From: an uncultured Clostridia bacterium
Lineage (GTDB): Bacteria; Bacillota; Clostridia; Oscillospirales; Acutalibacteraceae
Assembly (NCBI GenBank): GCA_944380775.1
Contig: CALWIP010000023.1
Span: forward strand, 106,633-170,632
Length of the DNA stretch: 64,000 nt
Direction of reading: 5' to 3'
In this document: positions 26,569-34,075 of the stretch, one piece after another
Numbering within the stretch: position 1 is the stretch's first letter
How the letters are laid out: every line of letters begins with the position of its first letter
Position numbers and translations under genes: made by a program
The notes under the pieces: model-generated
What the model was told of the DNA's origin: nothing
Databases searched by the model: none
What the model saw: only the letters and a program-made list of their open reading frames with translations

Positions 26569-28032
26569 TTATTCTTCCTCCAGCTTTTTGAGGCCCGCGC
26601 GCAGGCGGCGCAGCGATTCGTCCCTGCCGAGGATGGCCAGGATCTCCATCGCGCCGCCCGGCGTCACCTGCGTGCCGGAGGCGGCGATGCGCACCGGCCA
26701 GAGCAGCGTGCCGTTCTTCACGCCGAGCGCCTGGGCCAGCTCCAACAGCGCGGCGTGCAGCGCCGGCTGGCTCCACTCCTGCTGCGCTTCCAGGCAGGCG
26801 ATCGCCGCGCGCAGCATCTCTGCGGAGTTTTCCAAATTGGTCTTGCTCTTTTTATTGATATAAAGCGACGCAGGGTATTCCGGCAATTCTTTGAGGAATG
26901 GGATCATCCCGGGAATTTCCGGCAGCTTGACGGCACGCGGCTGGAGGATGGCCGTGAGCACGTCCCAGGGCTTTTCCTCTTCGCCGAACACCTCGCGGTA
27001 ATACGGCATGGCGCGGGCGGTAAATTCCTCCGGCGGCATGGCGCGCAGGTATTCGCCGTTGAACCACGCGAGCTTATCGTAGTCGAACACCGCAGGCGAC
27101 TTGCTAATGCCGTCGATGGAGAAATTCTGCACCAGCTCTTCCAGCGAGAAAATCTCCTCGTTGCTTTTCGGGCACCAGCCCAGCAGGGCAATATAGTTCA
27201 CAATGGCCTGCGGCAGGTAGCCCTCCCGTTCCAGGTCCGCAAAGCCGGTGGAGCCGTGCCGCTTGGAGAGCTTGGAAACCGAGCCGTCTTCGTTTTTGCC
27301 CATGATCATCGGTAGGTGGACATAAGTGGGGATCTCCCAGCCGAACGCCTCGTAGAGCAGGTTATATTTCGGCGTGGAGGTCAGGTATTCGCAGCCGCGC
27401 ACCACATGCGTGATCTGCATGAGGTGGTCGTCGATGACGTTTGCGAAATTATACGTCGGGTAGCCGTCTGATTTGATGAGGATCTGGTCCTCGAGCTCGC
27501 GGTTTTCAATCGAGATTTCGCCGTAGACCGCATCTTGAAACGTAGTCGTCCCCTCCAGCGGCATTTTCTGGCGGATGACGTGCGGCGTCCCGGCATCCAG
27601 CAGGCGCCGGACCTCCTCGGGCGGAAGGTCGCGGCAGTGGCGGTCGTAGCCGCCGAACGCCCCGTTTTCCTGGTGAAGAGATTCCAGCCGCTCCTTCGTG
27701 CAGAAGCAGTAATACGCCTTGCCCTCGCGGACGAGCTGCTCGGCGTAGGGCAGATAGACGCCCTTGCGCTGGCTTTGGATGTACGGCCCGAACGCGCCGC
27801 CCACATCGGGGCCTTCGTCATGCTGCAAGCCGACCTCGCGCAGCGTGTTGTAAATGACGTCCACCGCGCCCTCGACGTAGCGTTCCTGGTCCGTGTCTTC
27901 AATGCGGAGAAGAAACGAGCCGCCCATTGATTTGGCAATCAAATATTCATACAGCGCGGTGCGCAGGTTGCCCACATGCATAAACCCCGTGGGGCTGGGC
28001 GCAAAGCGGGTGCGTACGGTCTGATGTTCCAT
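26569..28032 (-). CDS. gltX: Glutamyl-tRNA synthetase
   Basis: GluRS, 487 aa. FAPSPTGFMHVGNLRTALY is the HIGH region and VSKLSKRHGS the KMSKS loop. The start at 28032 (MEHQTVRTRF) follows TAGGAGG; nine upstream in-frame codons are rejected. It heads the gltX-glnS operon under a consensus-like promoter. With GlnRS beside it, this GluRS need not misacylate tRNA-Gln (inference). Confidence 0.96.
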   Translation of the reverse strand: MEHQTVRTRFAPSPTGFMHVGNLRTALYEYLIAKSMGGSFLLRIEDTDQERYVEGAVDVIYNTLREVGLQHDEGPDVGGAFGPYIQSQRKGVYLPYAEQLVREGKAYYCFCTKERLESLHQENGAFGGYDRHCRDLPPEEVRRLLDAGTPHVIRQKMPLEGTTTFQDAVYGEISIENRELEDQILIKSDGYPTYNFANVIDDHLMQITHVVRGCEYLTSTPKYNLLYEAFGWEIPTYVHLPMIMGKNEDGSVSKLSKRHGSTGFADLEREGYLPQAIVNYIALLGWCPKSNEEIFSLEELVQNFSIDGISKSPAVFDYDKLAWFNGEYLRAMPPEEFTARAMPYYREVFGEEEKPWDVLTAILQPRAVKLPEIPGMIPFLKELPEYPASLYINKKSKTNLENSAEMLRAAIACLEAQQEWSQPALHAALLELAQALGVKNGTLLWPVRIAASGTQVTPGGAMEILAILGRDESLRRLRAGLKKLEEE

Positions 28033-28103
28033 GCAGGTGCCTCCTAAATCCATACTCAAGCGTTCCGGGACCGGCCCTCCCGGTTTTATCCGGCATATTC
28101 TAC

Positions 28104-28132
28104 ATTATAACAACAAATTCCCCATTATTCAA
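28104..28132 (-). promoter_or_regulatory. gltX-glnS promoter
   Basis: TTGAAT (28127-28132), a 17-bp spacer and TATAAT (28104-28109) lie on the minus strand. The leader is about 65 nt, too short for a T-box. Confidence 0.75.
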
Positions 28133-28165
28133 TCCGCTTGCCGCAAAAATCGCGCGGCGTGCAGA

Positions 28166-28201
28166 ACGCCCGGCCCTTCCTGCCGGGAAAGGCCGGGCGC
28201 C
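28166..28201 (-). terminator. Terminator-like hairpin after the VanY gene
   Basis: GCCCGGCC pairs with GGCCGGGC, with further pairing inside the loop. Only a short T run follows, so termination may be weak. Confidence 0.45.
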
Positions 28202-28211
28202 GCCGGGTCCG

Positions 28212-29072
28212 TTATTCGGCTGCGGCGCTCTCCGCGGGCGCCGCGCTCTCCGCCGCCTGCTCCGCCAGGAAATAGACGTACTCCTCCAGGCAGTAGCCGA
28301 GGCGGTTCATCTCCTCCGCGTATTCCGGGCCGACATAACGGAAGTGCCACGGTTCGTAGTCGATGCCGGTCAACTCTACCTTGTCCAGCGGGTAGCGCAA
28401 GACAAAGCCGTAGGTCCCAGCGTTCTCCAAAAGCCACTGGTAGGCTTCGTCGTCTTCAAAATCCGTGGTGACGCCGTTGAAGTCGATGGCCAGGCCCGTG
28501 GCGTGCTCGCTGTAGCCCGGGCGCTGCACCAGCAGCCCGGCGGCGGCCTCCGCCTCTTCCGGCGGCATGCCCGCCTCTTGATTTTGCTCGACCTCCCGTT
28601 CAAACAGCTCCGCCTGGAGCTCGACGCTGCGGTACGCCGACGAAATCCACAAATTAACCCCGTCTTCCTGCGCCGCCTCCAACATTTCCCGGTAGGCCTC
28701 CAGCGCCTGACGGTCCATTTGGATGGAATCGTAGTCCGCGAGGTCCGGCACAAAGGAGTCCGGCATCTTGTGTTCCGCGTTCACCAGCACCAAATAGCGG
28801 TCCTGCGGCAGCAGGAGCTCCGGCTCCGGCGCGGAAGATTCCAGCGCAGAAGACGCCGGCGCGGAAGATTCCAGCGCGGAAGACGCCAGCCGGGAGGGTT
28901 CCGGCTCTCCCTCGCTTTCCGTCTGGGAAGAGGCCAGCTTTGCCGCCACGACCAACTCCCCGTCCTGCAGCGCCGTGACAAACAAAACAGAGGCCGCCGC
29001 GGCGATGACCAGTACGGCCGCAAACAGCAGAAAAAACGAACCCTTCCTCTTTTTTGGTCTGATGATCTGCAT
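28212..29072 (-). CDS. D-Ala-D-Ala carboxypeptidase, VanY/M15B type
   Basis: A 286-aa membrane-anchored zinc peptidase that would trim the last D-Ala of peptidoglycan stem peptides outside the cell. After a basic start and one membrane segment (12-34) comes a Ser/Ala/Glu-rich linker, partly a 10-residue tandem repeat. The M15B domain then carries SAYRS (substrate Arg148), SEHATGLAIDF (H190, D197 zinc ligands) and EPWHFRYVG (E240, H243). All catalytic residues are intact, unlike the paralogue at 17356-18186. The ATG at 29072 is set by AAGGAGGG. It appears to be a single-gene unit. Confidence 0.93.
   Translation of the reverse strand: MQIIRPKKRKGSFFLLFAAVLVIAAAASVLFVTALQDGELVVAAKLASSQTESEGEPEPSRLASSALESSAPASSALESSAPEPELLLPQDRYLVLVNAEHKMPDSFVPDLADYDSIQMDRQALEAYREMLEAAQEDGVNLWISSAYRSVELQAELFEREVEQNQEAGMPPEEAEAAAGLLVQRPGYSEHATGLAIDFNGVTTDFEDDEAYQWLLENAGTYGFVLRYPLDKVELTGIDYEPWHFRYVGPEYAEEMNRLGYCLEEYVYFLAEQAAESAAPAESAAAE
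28831..28890. repeat. 30-bp tandem repeat in the VanY linker
   Basis: Two copies of a 30-bp unit (28831-28860 and 28861-28890) differ at two positions and encode ASSALESSAP twice. They extend the extracellular linker by 10 residues and are a likely site of length change. Confidence 0.85.
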
Positions 29073-29174
29073 AAGCCCTCCTTCTTTTCCTTCGCACATG
29101 CGCGTCATCCAGCTTATTCTATCGTATTTTCCCCGGATTTTCATGAATATTCCATGAACGCAGGACCCGGGCGC

Positions 29175-29210
29175 AAAACAGCCCCGCGCCGCGCGGCGCG
29201 AGGCTGTTTT
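29175..29210. terminator. Bidirectional-type terminator after the HD-domain gene
   Basis: AAAACAGCC (29175-29183) pairs with GGCTGTTTT (29202-29210), with a GC palindrome between. It follows the end of the hydrogenase maturation operon at 29233. Confidence 0.85.
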
Positions 29211-29232
29211 CTCATGTTAAAATCCGGCGCGG

Positions 29233-29790
29233 TCACGCCTGCTGTTCCGACGCGCGCATAGCCAAGATGGTGCGTTCGATCAATTCATCCAAACTCCAAC
29301 CGAGCATGTCCGCGCCATTCTGGATGACTTCGCGCGAGCAGCCCGCCGCAAAATTCAGCGTTTTGAATTTCTTCTTGACCGATTTCAATTCCAGATCCTG
29401 CACGCTCTTCGACGGCCGCATCAGCGCCACCGCCCCGATGAGCCCGGTCAGCTCGTCCACCGCGTAGAGCACCTTTTCCATCGTTTGCTGCGGCTCAATG
29501 GGCACGGCCGGGTACCCGTGGCTCGCCGCCGCGCGGATCACGCCTTCATCGATGCCCGCTTCCCTCATCATTTCCTGCTCTTTGACGCAGTGCTGCTCGG
29601 GGTATTTTTCGAAATCGAGGTCGTGCAGCATCCCCACGGCGCGCCAGTAATCCACCCGTTCCGGGTCATATTCTTTGGCAAAATAGCCCATTACGTCCGA
29701 AACAATGCGTCCATGTTTGCGGTGGAACGGCTCTTCGTTGAACGCGTCCAGCAGCGCCGCCGCCTCCTCTACCGTTGGGATCTTCCCCAT
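29233..29790 (-). CDS. HD-domain protein, end of hydrogenase maturation operon
   Basis: A 185-aa HD superfamily protein, probably a metal-dependent phosphohydrolase. The metal motif is visible as H25, GMLHDLDFEKYPEQH (HD plus the next His) and a later D in AVDELTGLIG. A substrate cannot be deduced. It starts 21 bp after hydF with no terminator between, so it belongs to the same transcript; that suggests, but does not prove, a link to hydrogenase assembly or nucleotide signalling. AAAGGGTG precedes the ATG. Confidence 0.82.
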   Translation of the reverse strand: MGKIPTVEEAAALLDAFNEEPFHRKHGRIVSDVMGYFAKEYDPERVDYWRAVGMLHDLDFEKYPEQHCVKEQEMMREAGIDEGVIRAAASHGYPAVPIEPQQTMEKVLYAVDELTGLIGAVALMRPSKSVQDLELKSVKKKFKTLNFAAGCSREVIQNGADMLGWSLDELIERTILAMRASEQQA

Positions 29791-29811
29791 GTGAAAACAC
29801 CCTTTCCCGTT

Positions 29812-30999
29812 TTAATAAACCACCTGCGGCAAAACGCCGGTCAGTTTGGCGATGGCGACGCCGTAATTGGTAACCGGCACGCCCTGTTCCTTCGCGCGCG
29901 CAATGCGCGAGAGGACATATTTGCGGTTGAACATGCACGCCCCGCAGTGGATGATGAGGTCGTACCCGCTCAGGTCCTGGGGGAAATCGACGCCGCTCAC
30001 CACCGTGACGCGCAGGCCGGGGCCGGTCCTTTTCCGCAGCATGCGCGGGATCTTTTCCCGGCCGATGTCCTCCTCCAGCGGCGCGTGGGTACACGCCTCT
30101 GCAATGAGCACATGGGACTGCTCCGTCAGGCGGTCGATGGCCCCGGCGCCCTGCACGAACGCCTCGATGTCGCCCTTGTAGCGCGCAAACAACACCGAGA
30201 ACGAGGTCAGCAGGCTGCCCTCCGGCTTTTTCGCCGCCACAGCCGCGAACGCCTGCGAGTCGGTGACGATCAATTCCGGCGCTTCCTTCAGCGCGACAAG
30301 CGCGCCGTCCAGCTGGTCCACCGTCGCGCTGAGCACCACGCAGCGGTGGTCGAGCAAGTCGCGGATGGTCTGCACCTGCGGCAGGATCAGGCGGCCCTTC
30401 GGCGCCTGGATATCCTGCGGCATGACGAGCAGCACCACGTCGCCCGGGGAAACCAGGCGCCCCACGATGCTTTCCGCCTCAAACCCTTCCGGCACGGCGC
30501 GCGCAATCTGCTCCAGCAGCGCGGGGATCCCCTGGCGCGTCACCGCGCTGACCACGCAGGCCGTCAGGCCGAACCGCTTTTCAATCTCCTTTGCCGCCTC
30601 TTCCAGGCCCTCGCGCACGTCCGCCTGGTTCAGCACCGCAATCACCGGGATTTTCGCCTGCCGCAGCTCCTTCAGCCACTCCGCTTCCAGGGAAAAATCC
30701 CCGCTGAACAAGAGCAGCGCGACGTCCGTTTTGCGCATGGCTTCACGCGTTTTTTCCATGCGCAGGCCGCCGAGCTCCCCTTCATCGTCCAGGCCGGCCG
30801 TGTCGATAAATAAGCACGGGCCGATGCCGTGGATCTCCATCGCCTTGGTCACCGGGTCCGTCGTCGTGCCCGCCACCGGGGACACCACAGCGGTCTGCTG
30901 GTTCGTCAGCGCGTTGACGAGCGAGGATTTGCCGCTGTTTCGCCGCCCAAAAAGGCCGATGTGCAGCCGGTTTGCGGACGGCGTCGCTGTCAAACTCAT
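29812..30999 (-). CDS. hydF: [FeFe]-hydrogenase maturation GTPase HydF
   Basis: HydF is the scaffold GTPase on which the 2Fe subcluster is finished before delivery to the hydrogenase. The 395-aa frame has an N-terminal GTPase domain (GLFGRRNSGKSSL, then DTAGL and NQAD) and a C-terminal iron-sulfur domain with CTHAPLEEDIG and HCGACMFNR, the CxH...HCxxC ligand set. It follows hydG by 15 bp. The hydrogenase structural gene is not in this window. Confidence 0.96.
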   Translation of the reverse strand: MSLTATPSANRLHIGLFGRRNSGKSSLVNALTNQQTAVVSPVAGTTTDPVTKAMEIHGIGPCLFIDTAGLDDEGELGGLRMEKTREAMRKTDVALLLFSGDFSLEAEWLKELRQAKIPVIAVLNQADVREGLEEAAKEIEKRFGLTACVVSAVTRQGIPALLEQIARAVPEGFEAESIVGRLVSPGDVVLLVMPQDIQAPKGRLILPQVQTIRDLLDHRCVVLSATVDQLDGALVALKEAPELIVTDSQAFAAVAAKKPEGSLLTSFSVLFARYKGDIEAFVQGAGAIDRLTEQSHVLIAEACTHAPLEEDIGREKIPRMLRKRTGPGLRVTVVSGVDFPQDLSGYDLIIHCGACMFNRKYVLSRIARAKEQGVPVTNYGVAIAKLTGVLPQVVY

Positions 31000-31014
31000 C
31001 CGTTGCCCTCCTTT

Positions 31015-32436
31015 TTAGAAGCGGAAGTCGCGCTGGCCCTGCGCAATCTTCTCCAGGCGCTCCTCGACAATGGCGCGCACTTTCTCGTTCGGGATCTTCG
31101 GGATCTCATTGCGGATGACCTCTTCGCCCTTTTTGCGCGTATCTTCCGAGGCGTAATCCTCGAGATATTCTTTCAGCGTCATCAACGCGTTCGGCTGGCA
31201 GCAGTTCGAAATCTGGCCGGTCTTGGCTAGGCTCATGAAGCGGTCGCCGGTGCGGCCCTCGCGGTAGCACGCGGTGCAGAAGCTCGGGATGTACCCGCCC
31301 GACAGCAGCCAGTTCACCACCTGGTCCAGCGTGCGGTGGTCGCTCACTTCAAACTGGGCGGAGTCTTCTTCCTCGGCCGCCTGCGGGTCTGCATAGCCGC
31401 CCACGCTCGTGCGGGAACCGCCGCTCACCTGCGAAACGCCCAGCTCAATCACTTTCGCACGGGTCTTTGGCGATTCGCGCGTCGAAATAATGATGCCCGT
31501 GTACGGCACGGCAATGCGCAGCGTGGCGACAATGCGGAAGAACAGCTCGTCCGGCACGGAATTCGGGTAATCCGTCACATCGATGTCGTCTGCCGGGCAG
31601 ATGCGCGGCACGCTGATGGTATGCGGGCCGACGCCGAACGTGTCTTCCAGGTGTTTGGCGTGCATCAGCAAGCCGACAAAATCGTAGCGGTACAGATTCA
31701 GGCCGAACAGCACGCCGCAGCCGACGTCGTCGATGCCGCCTTCCATGGCGCGGTCCATCGCCTCGGTGTGGTAGGCGTAGTTGCTCTTCGGGCCGGTCGG
31801 GTGCAGGTGCTCGTAGGTAGGCTTGTGGTACGTCTCCTGGAAGAGGATGTAGGTGCCGATGCCGGCTTCCTTCAGCTTGCGGTAATTTTCCACCGTTGTC
31901 GCGGCAATGTTGACATTCACGCGGCGGATGGCGCCATTTTTATGTTTGATCCCATAAATGGTATGGATGCTCTCAAGGACGTATTCAATCGGGCAGTTGA
32001 CCGGGTCCTCGCCGGTCTCCAGCGCCAGGCGCTTGTGGCCCATATCCTGCAGGGCGAGCACCTCTTGCTTAATCTCCTCCTGGGTGAGCTTTTTACGCGC
32101 AATATGTTTATTTTTGTAGTGATACGGGCAGTAGAGGCAGCCGTTGACGCAATAATTGGAAAGGTAGAGCGGCGCAAACAGCACGATGCGGTTGCCGTAG
32201 ATCTTCTGCTTGATCTCCTTAGCCAGGTGGTAAATGCGCTCGACGATTTCCGGGTCGTCGCATTCGAGCAGCACCGCGGCTTCACGGTGGGTTAAACCTT
32301 TGCACGCTGCGCCTTTTTCCAGGATTTGCAGGGCCATTTCCTTGTCGTTTTTATGCTGTGCGGCAAACGCCAGGGTCTCTTGGATTTCCGCGTCGTCGAT
32401 AAATTCCGTGGCGATTTTCGATTTGCTGTTGTACAT
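31015..32436 (-). CDS. hydG: [FeFe]-hydrogenase maturase HydG
   Basis: HydG is a radical SAM tyrosine lyase that makes CO and cyanide on an Fe synthon for the H-cluster. The 473-aa frame has the SAM cluster C96-x3-C100-x2-C103 (SNYCVNGCLYCPY) and the C-terminal auxiliary cluster FCTACYREG ... ISNCCQPN. The ATG at 32436 (MYNSKSKIATEF) is set by AAAGGAG. It lies between hydE (22-bp gap) and hydF. Confidence 0.96.
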   Translation of the reverse strand: MYNSKSKIATEFIDDAEIQETLAFAAQHKNDKEMALQILEKGAACKGLTHREAAVLLECDDPEIVERIYHLAKEIKQKIYGNRIVLFAPLYLSNYCVNGCLYCPYHYKNKHIARKKLTQEEIKQEVLALQDMGHKRLALETGEDPVNCPIEYVLESIHTIYGIKHKNGAIRRVNVNIAATTVENYRKLKEAGIGTYILFQETYHKPTYEHLHPTGPKSNYAYHTEAMDRAMEGGIDDVGCGVLFGLNLYRYDFVGLLMHAKHLEDTFGVGPHTISVPRICPADDIDVTDYPNSVPDELFFRIVATLRIAVPYTGIIISTRESPKTRAKVIELGVSQVSGGSRTSVGGYADPQAAEEEDSAQFEVSDHRTLDQVVNWLLSGGYIPSFCTACYREGRTGDRFMSLAKTGQISNCCQPNALMTLKEYLEDYASEDTRKKGEEVIRNEIPKIPNEKVRAIVEERLEKIAQGQRDFRF

Positions 32437-32458
32437 ACCATCTTCTCCTTTTGTAAAA

Positions 32459-33424
32459 TCAAACGGGGGTTTTCCCCATTGAACGGATCCAGTCCTCCAG
32501 CTCCGCCCGCTCCCTGCGCACCTCCGTCCTGCCGAGGTTTGCAGGGTAGATTTCATAGTAGCTTTTGTACGGCTCCGGCGTCACCTTGCGCATGATGACG
32601 TTCGCCCCGCAGGAAAAAACCGAGCGCCGCGCCCCGCCGCTGAGCACGCCCAGCGAGGTGGTGGCCGGCAGGTTGCACTGCGGCAACAGCAGCCGGGCCA
32701 GCGCCACCGCGCGCATGGTTAATTCGGAGCCGCCCTCCGGACAGTCCCGCAGCGGGGTGTCCGGGTGGGGCAAAAACGGGCCGATGCCCGCCATGTCGCA
32801 TGGGATCTCCGCCAGCAGCAGCAGGTCCTGCGCAATGGTGTCCAGCGTCTGCCCCGGCAGGCCGATCATAAACCCGCTGCCCGTCTCGTACCCAAGGCGC
32901 TTGAGCTCGCGCAGGCAGCCCACCCGTTCCGCCAGCGTACCGCATGGGTGCAGCGAACCGTACAGGGCAGGGTCCGCCGTCTCCTGCTTGAGAAGGTAGC
33001 GGTCCGCGCCGCAGTCCCGCCAGTAGGCGTAGACCTCACTGGGCCATTCGCCGCAGCTCACCGTTACGGCGGCGCCTTTTTGCTTGATGAAGCGGATGAC
33101 TTCGCCGATGTCTTCCGCCGGGAATCCCGGGTCCTCGCCAGATTGCAGCACGATGGTGCGGTAGCCCGCCTCCAACGCCTCTGCCGCGGCCTCTTTCATC
33201 TCCTGCACGGACATGCGGTAGCGCGTGACGCGCGGGTTTTCCGCATTCAGCCCGCAGTAGCGGCAGCGGCGGCGGCAGCAGTTGGAAAACTCCAAGATGG
33301 CGCGGATTTGCACCACGTCCCGTTTTTCCCTGCGCTGCACTTCGTCCGCCTGCGCGTAGATCTCCGAAAAATCTTCCAGCGCCAACAGGCGCGCCAGGTC
33401 CTCCCGGTTCCACTCAGCGGTCAT
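32459..33424 (-). CDS. hydE: [FeFe]-hydrogenase maturase HydE
   Basis: HydE is the radical SAM enzyme that acts after HydG to shape the dithiomethylamine-bearing diiron unit. The 321-aa frame has C50-x3-C54-x2-C57 (CCRRRCRYCGL) and the HydE landmarks LQSGEDP and GLPGQTLDTIAQDL. Its start lies inside the last 11 bp of the TM1266-like gene, so the two are probably translationally coupled. Confidence 0.95.
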   Translation of the reverse strand: MTAEWNREDLARLLALEDFSEIYAQADEVQRREKRDVVQIRAILEFSNCCRRRCRYCGLNAENPRVTRYRMSVQEMKEAAAEALEAGYRTIVLQSGEDPGFPAEDIGEVIRFIKQKGAAVTVSCGEWPSEVYAYWRDCGADRYLLKQETADPALYGSLHPCGTLAERVGCLRELKRLGYETGSGFMIGLPGQTLDTIAQDLLLLAEIPCDMAGIGPFLPHPDTPLRDCPEGGSELTMRAVALARLLLPQCNLPATTSLGVLSGGARRSVFSCGANVIMRKVTPEPYKSYYEIYPANLGRTEVRRERAELEDWIRSMGKTPV

Positions 33425-33680
33425 GCGGCGGCGCCCCTTCCTTGGAATATACCGTTTTGACGCTCACACCGCGGAGCATGCCCAGCTTGCCGGAGAGCGA
33501 ACTGATGACCTGCATGGGCGCGTCGACCACCACGCTGATGATGCACACGCCCTTCGAGCGGTAGGGAATCCCCATCCGCCCGACGACCCATTCGCCGTAC
33601 TCGTGCAATAGATTGTTCAGCGCGCCGGTCGCGCCGGTATCCTCCACAATGATGCCGATTAAAGCGATCCTGGTCTCCAA
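33414..33680 (-). CDS. TM1266-family putative hydrogenase regulator
   Basis: An 88-aa ACT-like protein of the TM1266 family (iron-only hydrogenase system putative regulator), which commonly accompanies hydE, hydG and hydF. It shows the ferredoxin-like beta-alpha-beta pattern (ALIGIIVED ... GVCIISVVVDAP ... LSGKLGMLRGVSVKTVYS). The start is a TTG at 33680, preceded at 7 bases by GGGAGG. It is the first gene after the long leader with the terminator. Confidence 0.88.
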   Translation of the reverse strand: METRIALIGIIVEDTGATGALNNLLHEYGEWVVGRMGIPYRSKGVCIISVVVDAPMQVISSLSGKLGMLRGVSVKTVYSKEGAPPHDR

Positions 33681-33701
33681 CCGATCCCCTCCCTTTTAGG
33701 C

Positions 33702-33742
33702 AAAAAAATCCTCCTTGCGTTCCCTCCCGGGGCGCAAAGAGG
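33702..33742 (-). terminator. Intrinsic terminator inside the hyd operon leader
   Basis: A 10-bp stem (33733-33742 with 33710-33719, one G-U pair), 13-nt loop, then A and seven T (33702-33708) on the minus strand. It lies between the promoter and the first gene, 22 bp before the TTG start, so it can act as an attenuator. Upstream RNA at 33782-33789 could pair with the 5' arm over 8 bp and prevent it. Confidence 0.8.
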
Positions 33743-33908
33743 CCGTGAATCTTTCCTCACCGCCTTCCCAATCGGGGTCCCCCTCTTGCTCAGAACGTCT
33801 TGTTTGCGGCGTCCGGCCGGGCCGGCGCCTGTTTTTGGTCCCGTTTTCAGGCCGCCGTCCCCGCAGGGGGTCCCCCCCTTTGGCTGCCGGACGGCCTTTT
33901 GGACCTTT
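33743..33908 (-). promoter_or_regulatory. Structured leader of the hydrogenase maturation operon (candidate riboswitch or attenuator)
   Basis: The 5' part of the roughly 230-nt leader folds on paper into a domain closed by GGTCC/GGACC (33901-33905 with 33837-33841). It contains GGACGG pairing (33889-33896 with 33855-33860) and a GGGGG/CCCCC hairpin inside. Then come two possible antiterminator arms (33803-33808 and 33782-33789), complementary to the 5' arm of the terminator. I could not match it to a riboswitch class by eye. The fold is hand-derived. Confidence 0.5.
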
Positions 33909-33915
33909 CCGGTTT

Positions 33916-33944
33916 ATTATAGCACAGCTTGTTCCAAGATACAA
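33916..33944 (-). promoter_or_regulatory. Promoter of the TM1266-hydEGF operon
   Basis: TTGTAT (33939-33944), a 17-bp spacer and TATAAT (33916-33921) lie on the minus strand. The start point near 33909 makes a leader of about 230 nt. Confidence 0.65.
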
Positions 33945-34015
33945 TCCATCCCTCACAATTTTCCGCAAGGGAAGGTTCTTCCCTATTTTTAACTTTCTCT
34001 TAACCAATAAAAGGG

Positions 34016-34044
34016 TTGCGGGCGCAGCCGCGGCGCATTATAAT
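34016..34044 (+). promoter_or_regulatory. Promoter of the ppx-ppk operon
   Basis: TTGCGG (34016-34021), a 17-bp spacer and TATAAT (34039-34044) lie on the plus strand, followed by a short leader with AAGGAGG. Confidence 0.65.
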
Positions 34045-34075
34045 AAAAGGAAGGGTGAAGGAGGTTTCAAAACGC

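Noticed and set aside
33696..34007. 103-codon minus-strand frame across the hyd leader
   Set aside because: It crosses the promoter and the terminator hairpin, is rich in Arg, Gly and Pro, and has no ribosome binding site; the region is better explained as a regulatory leader.
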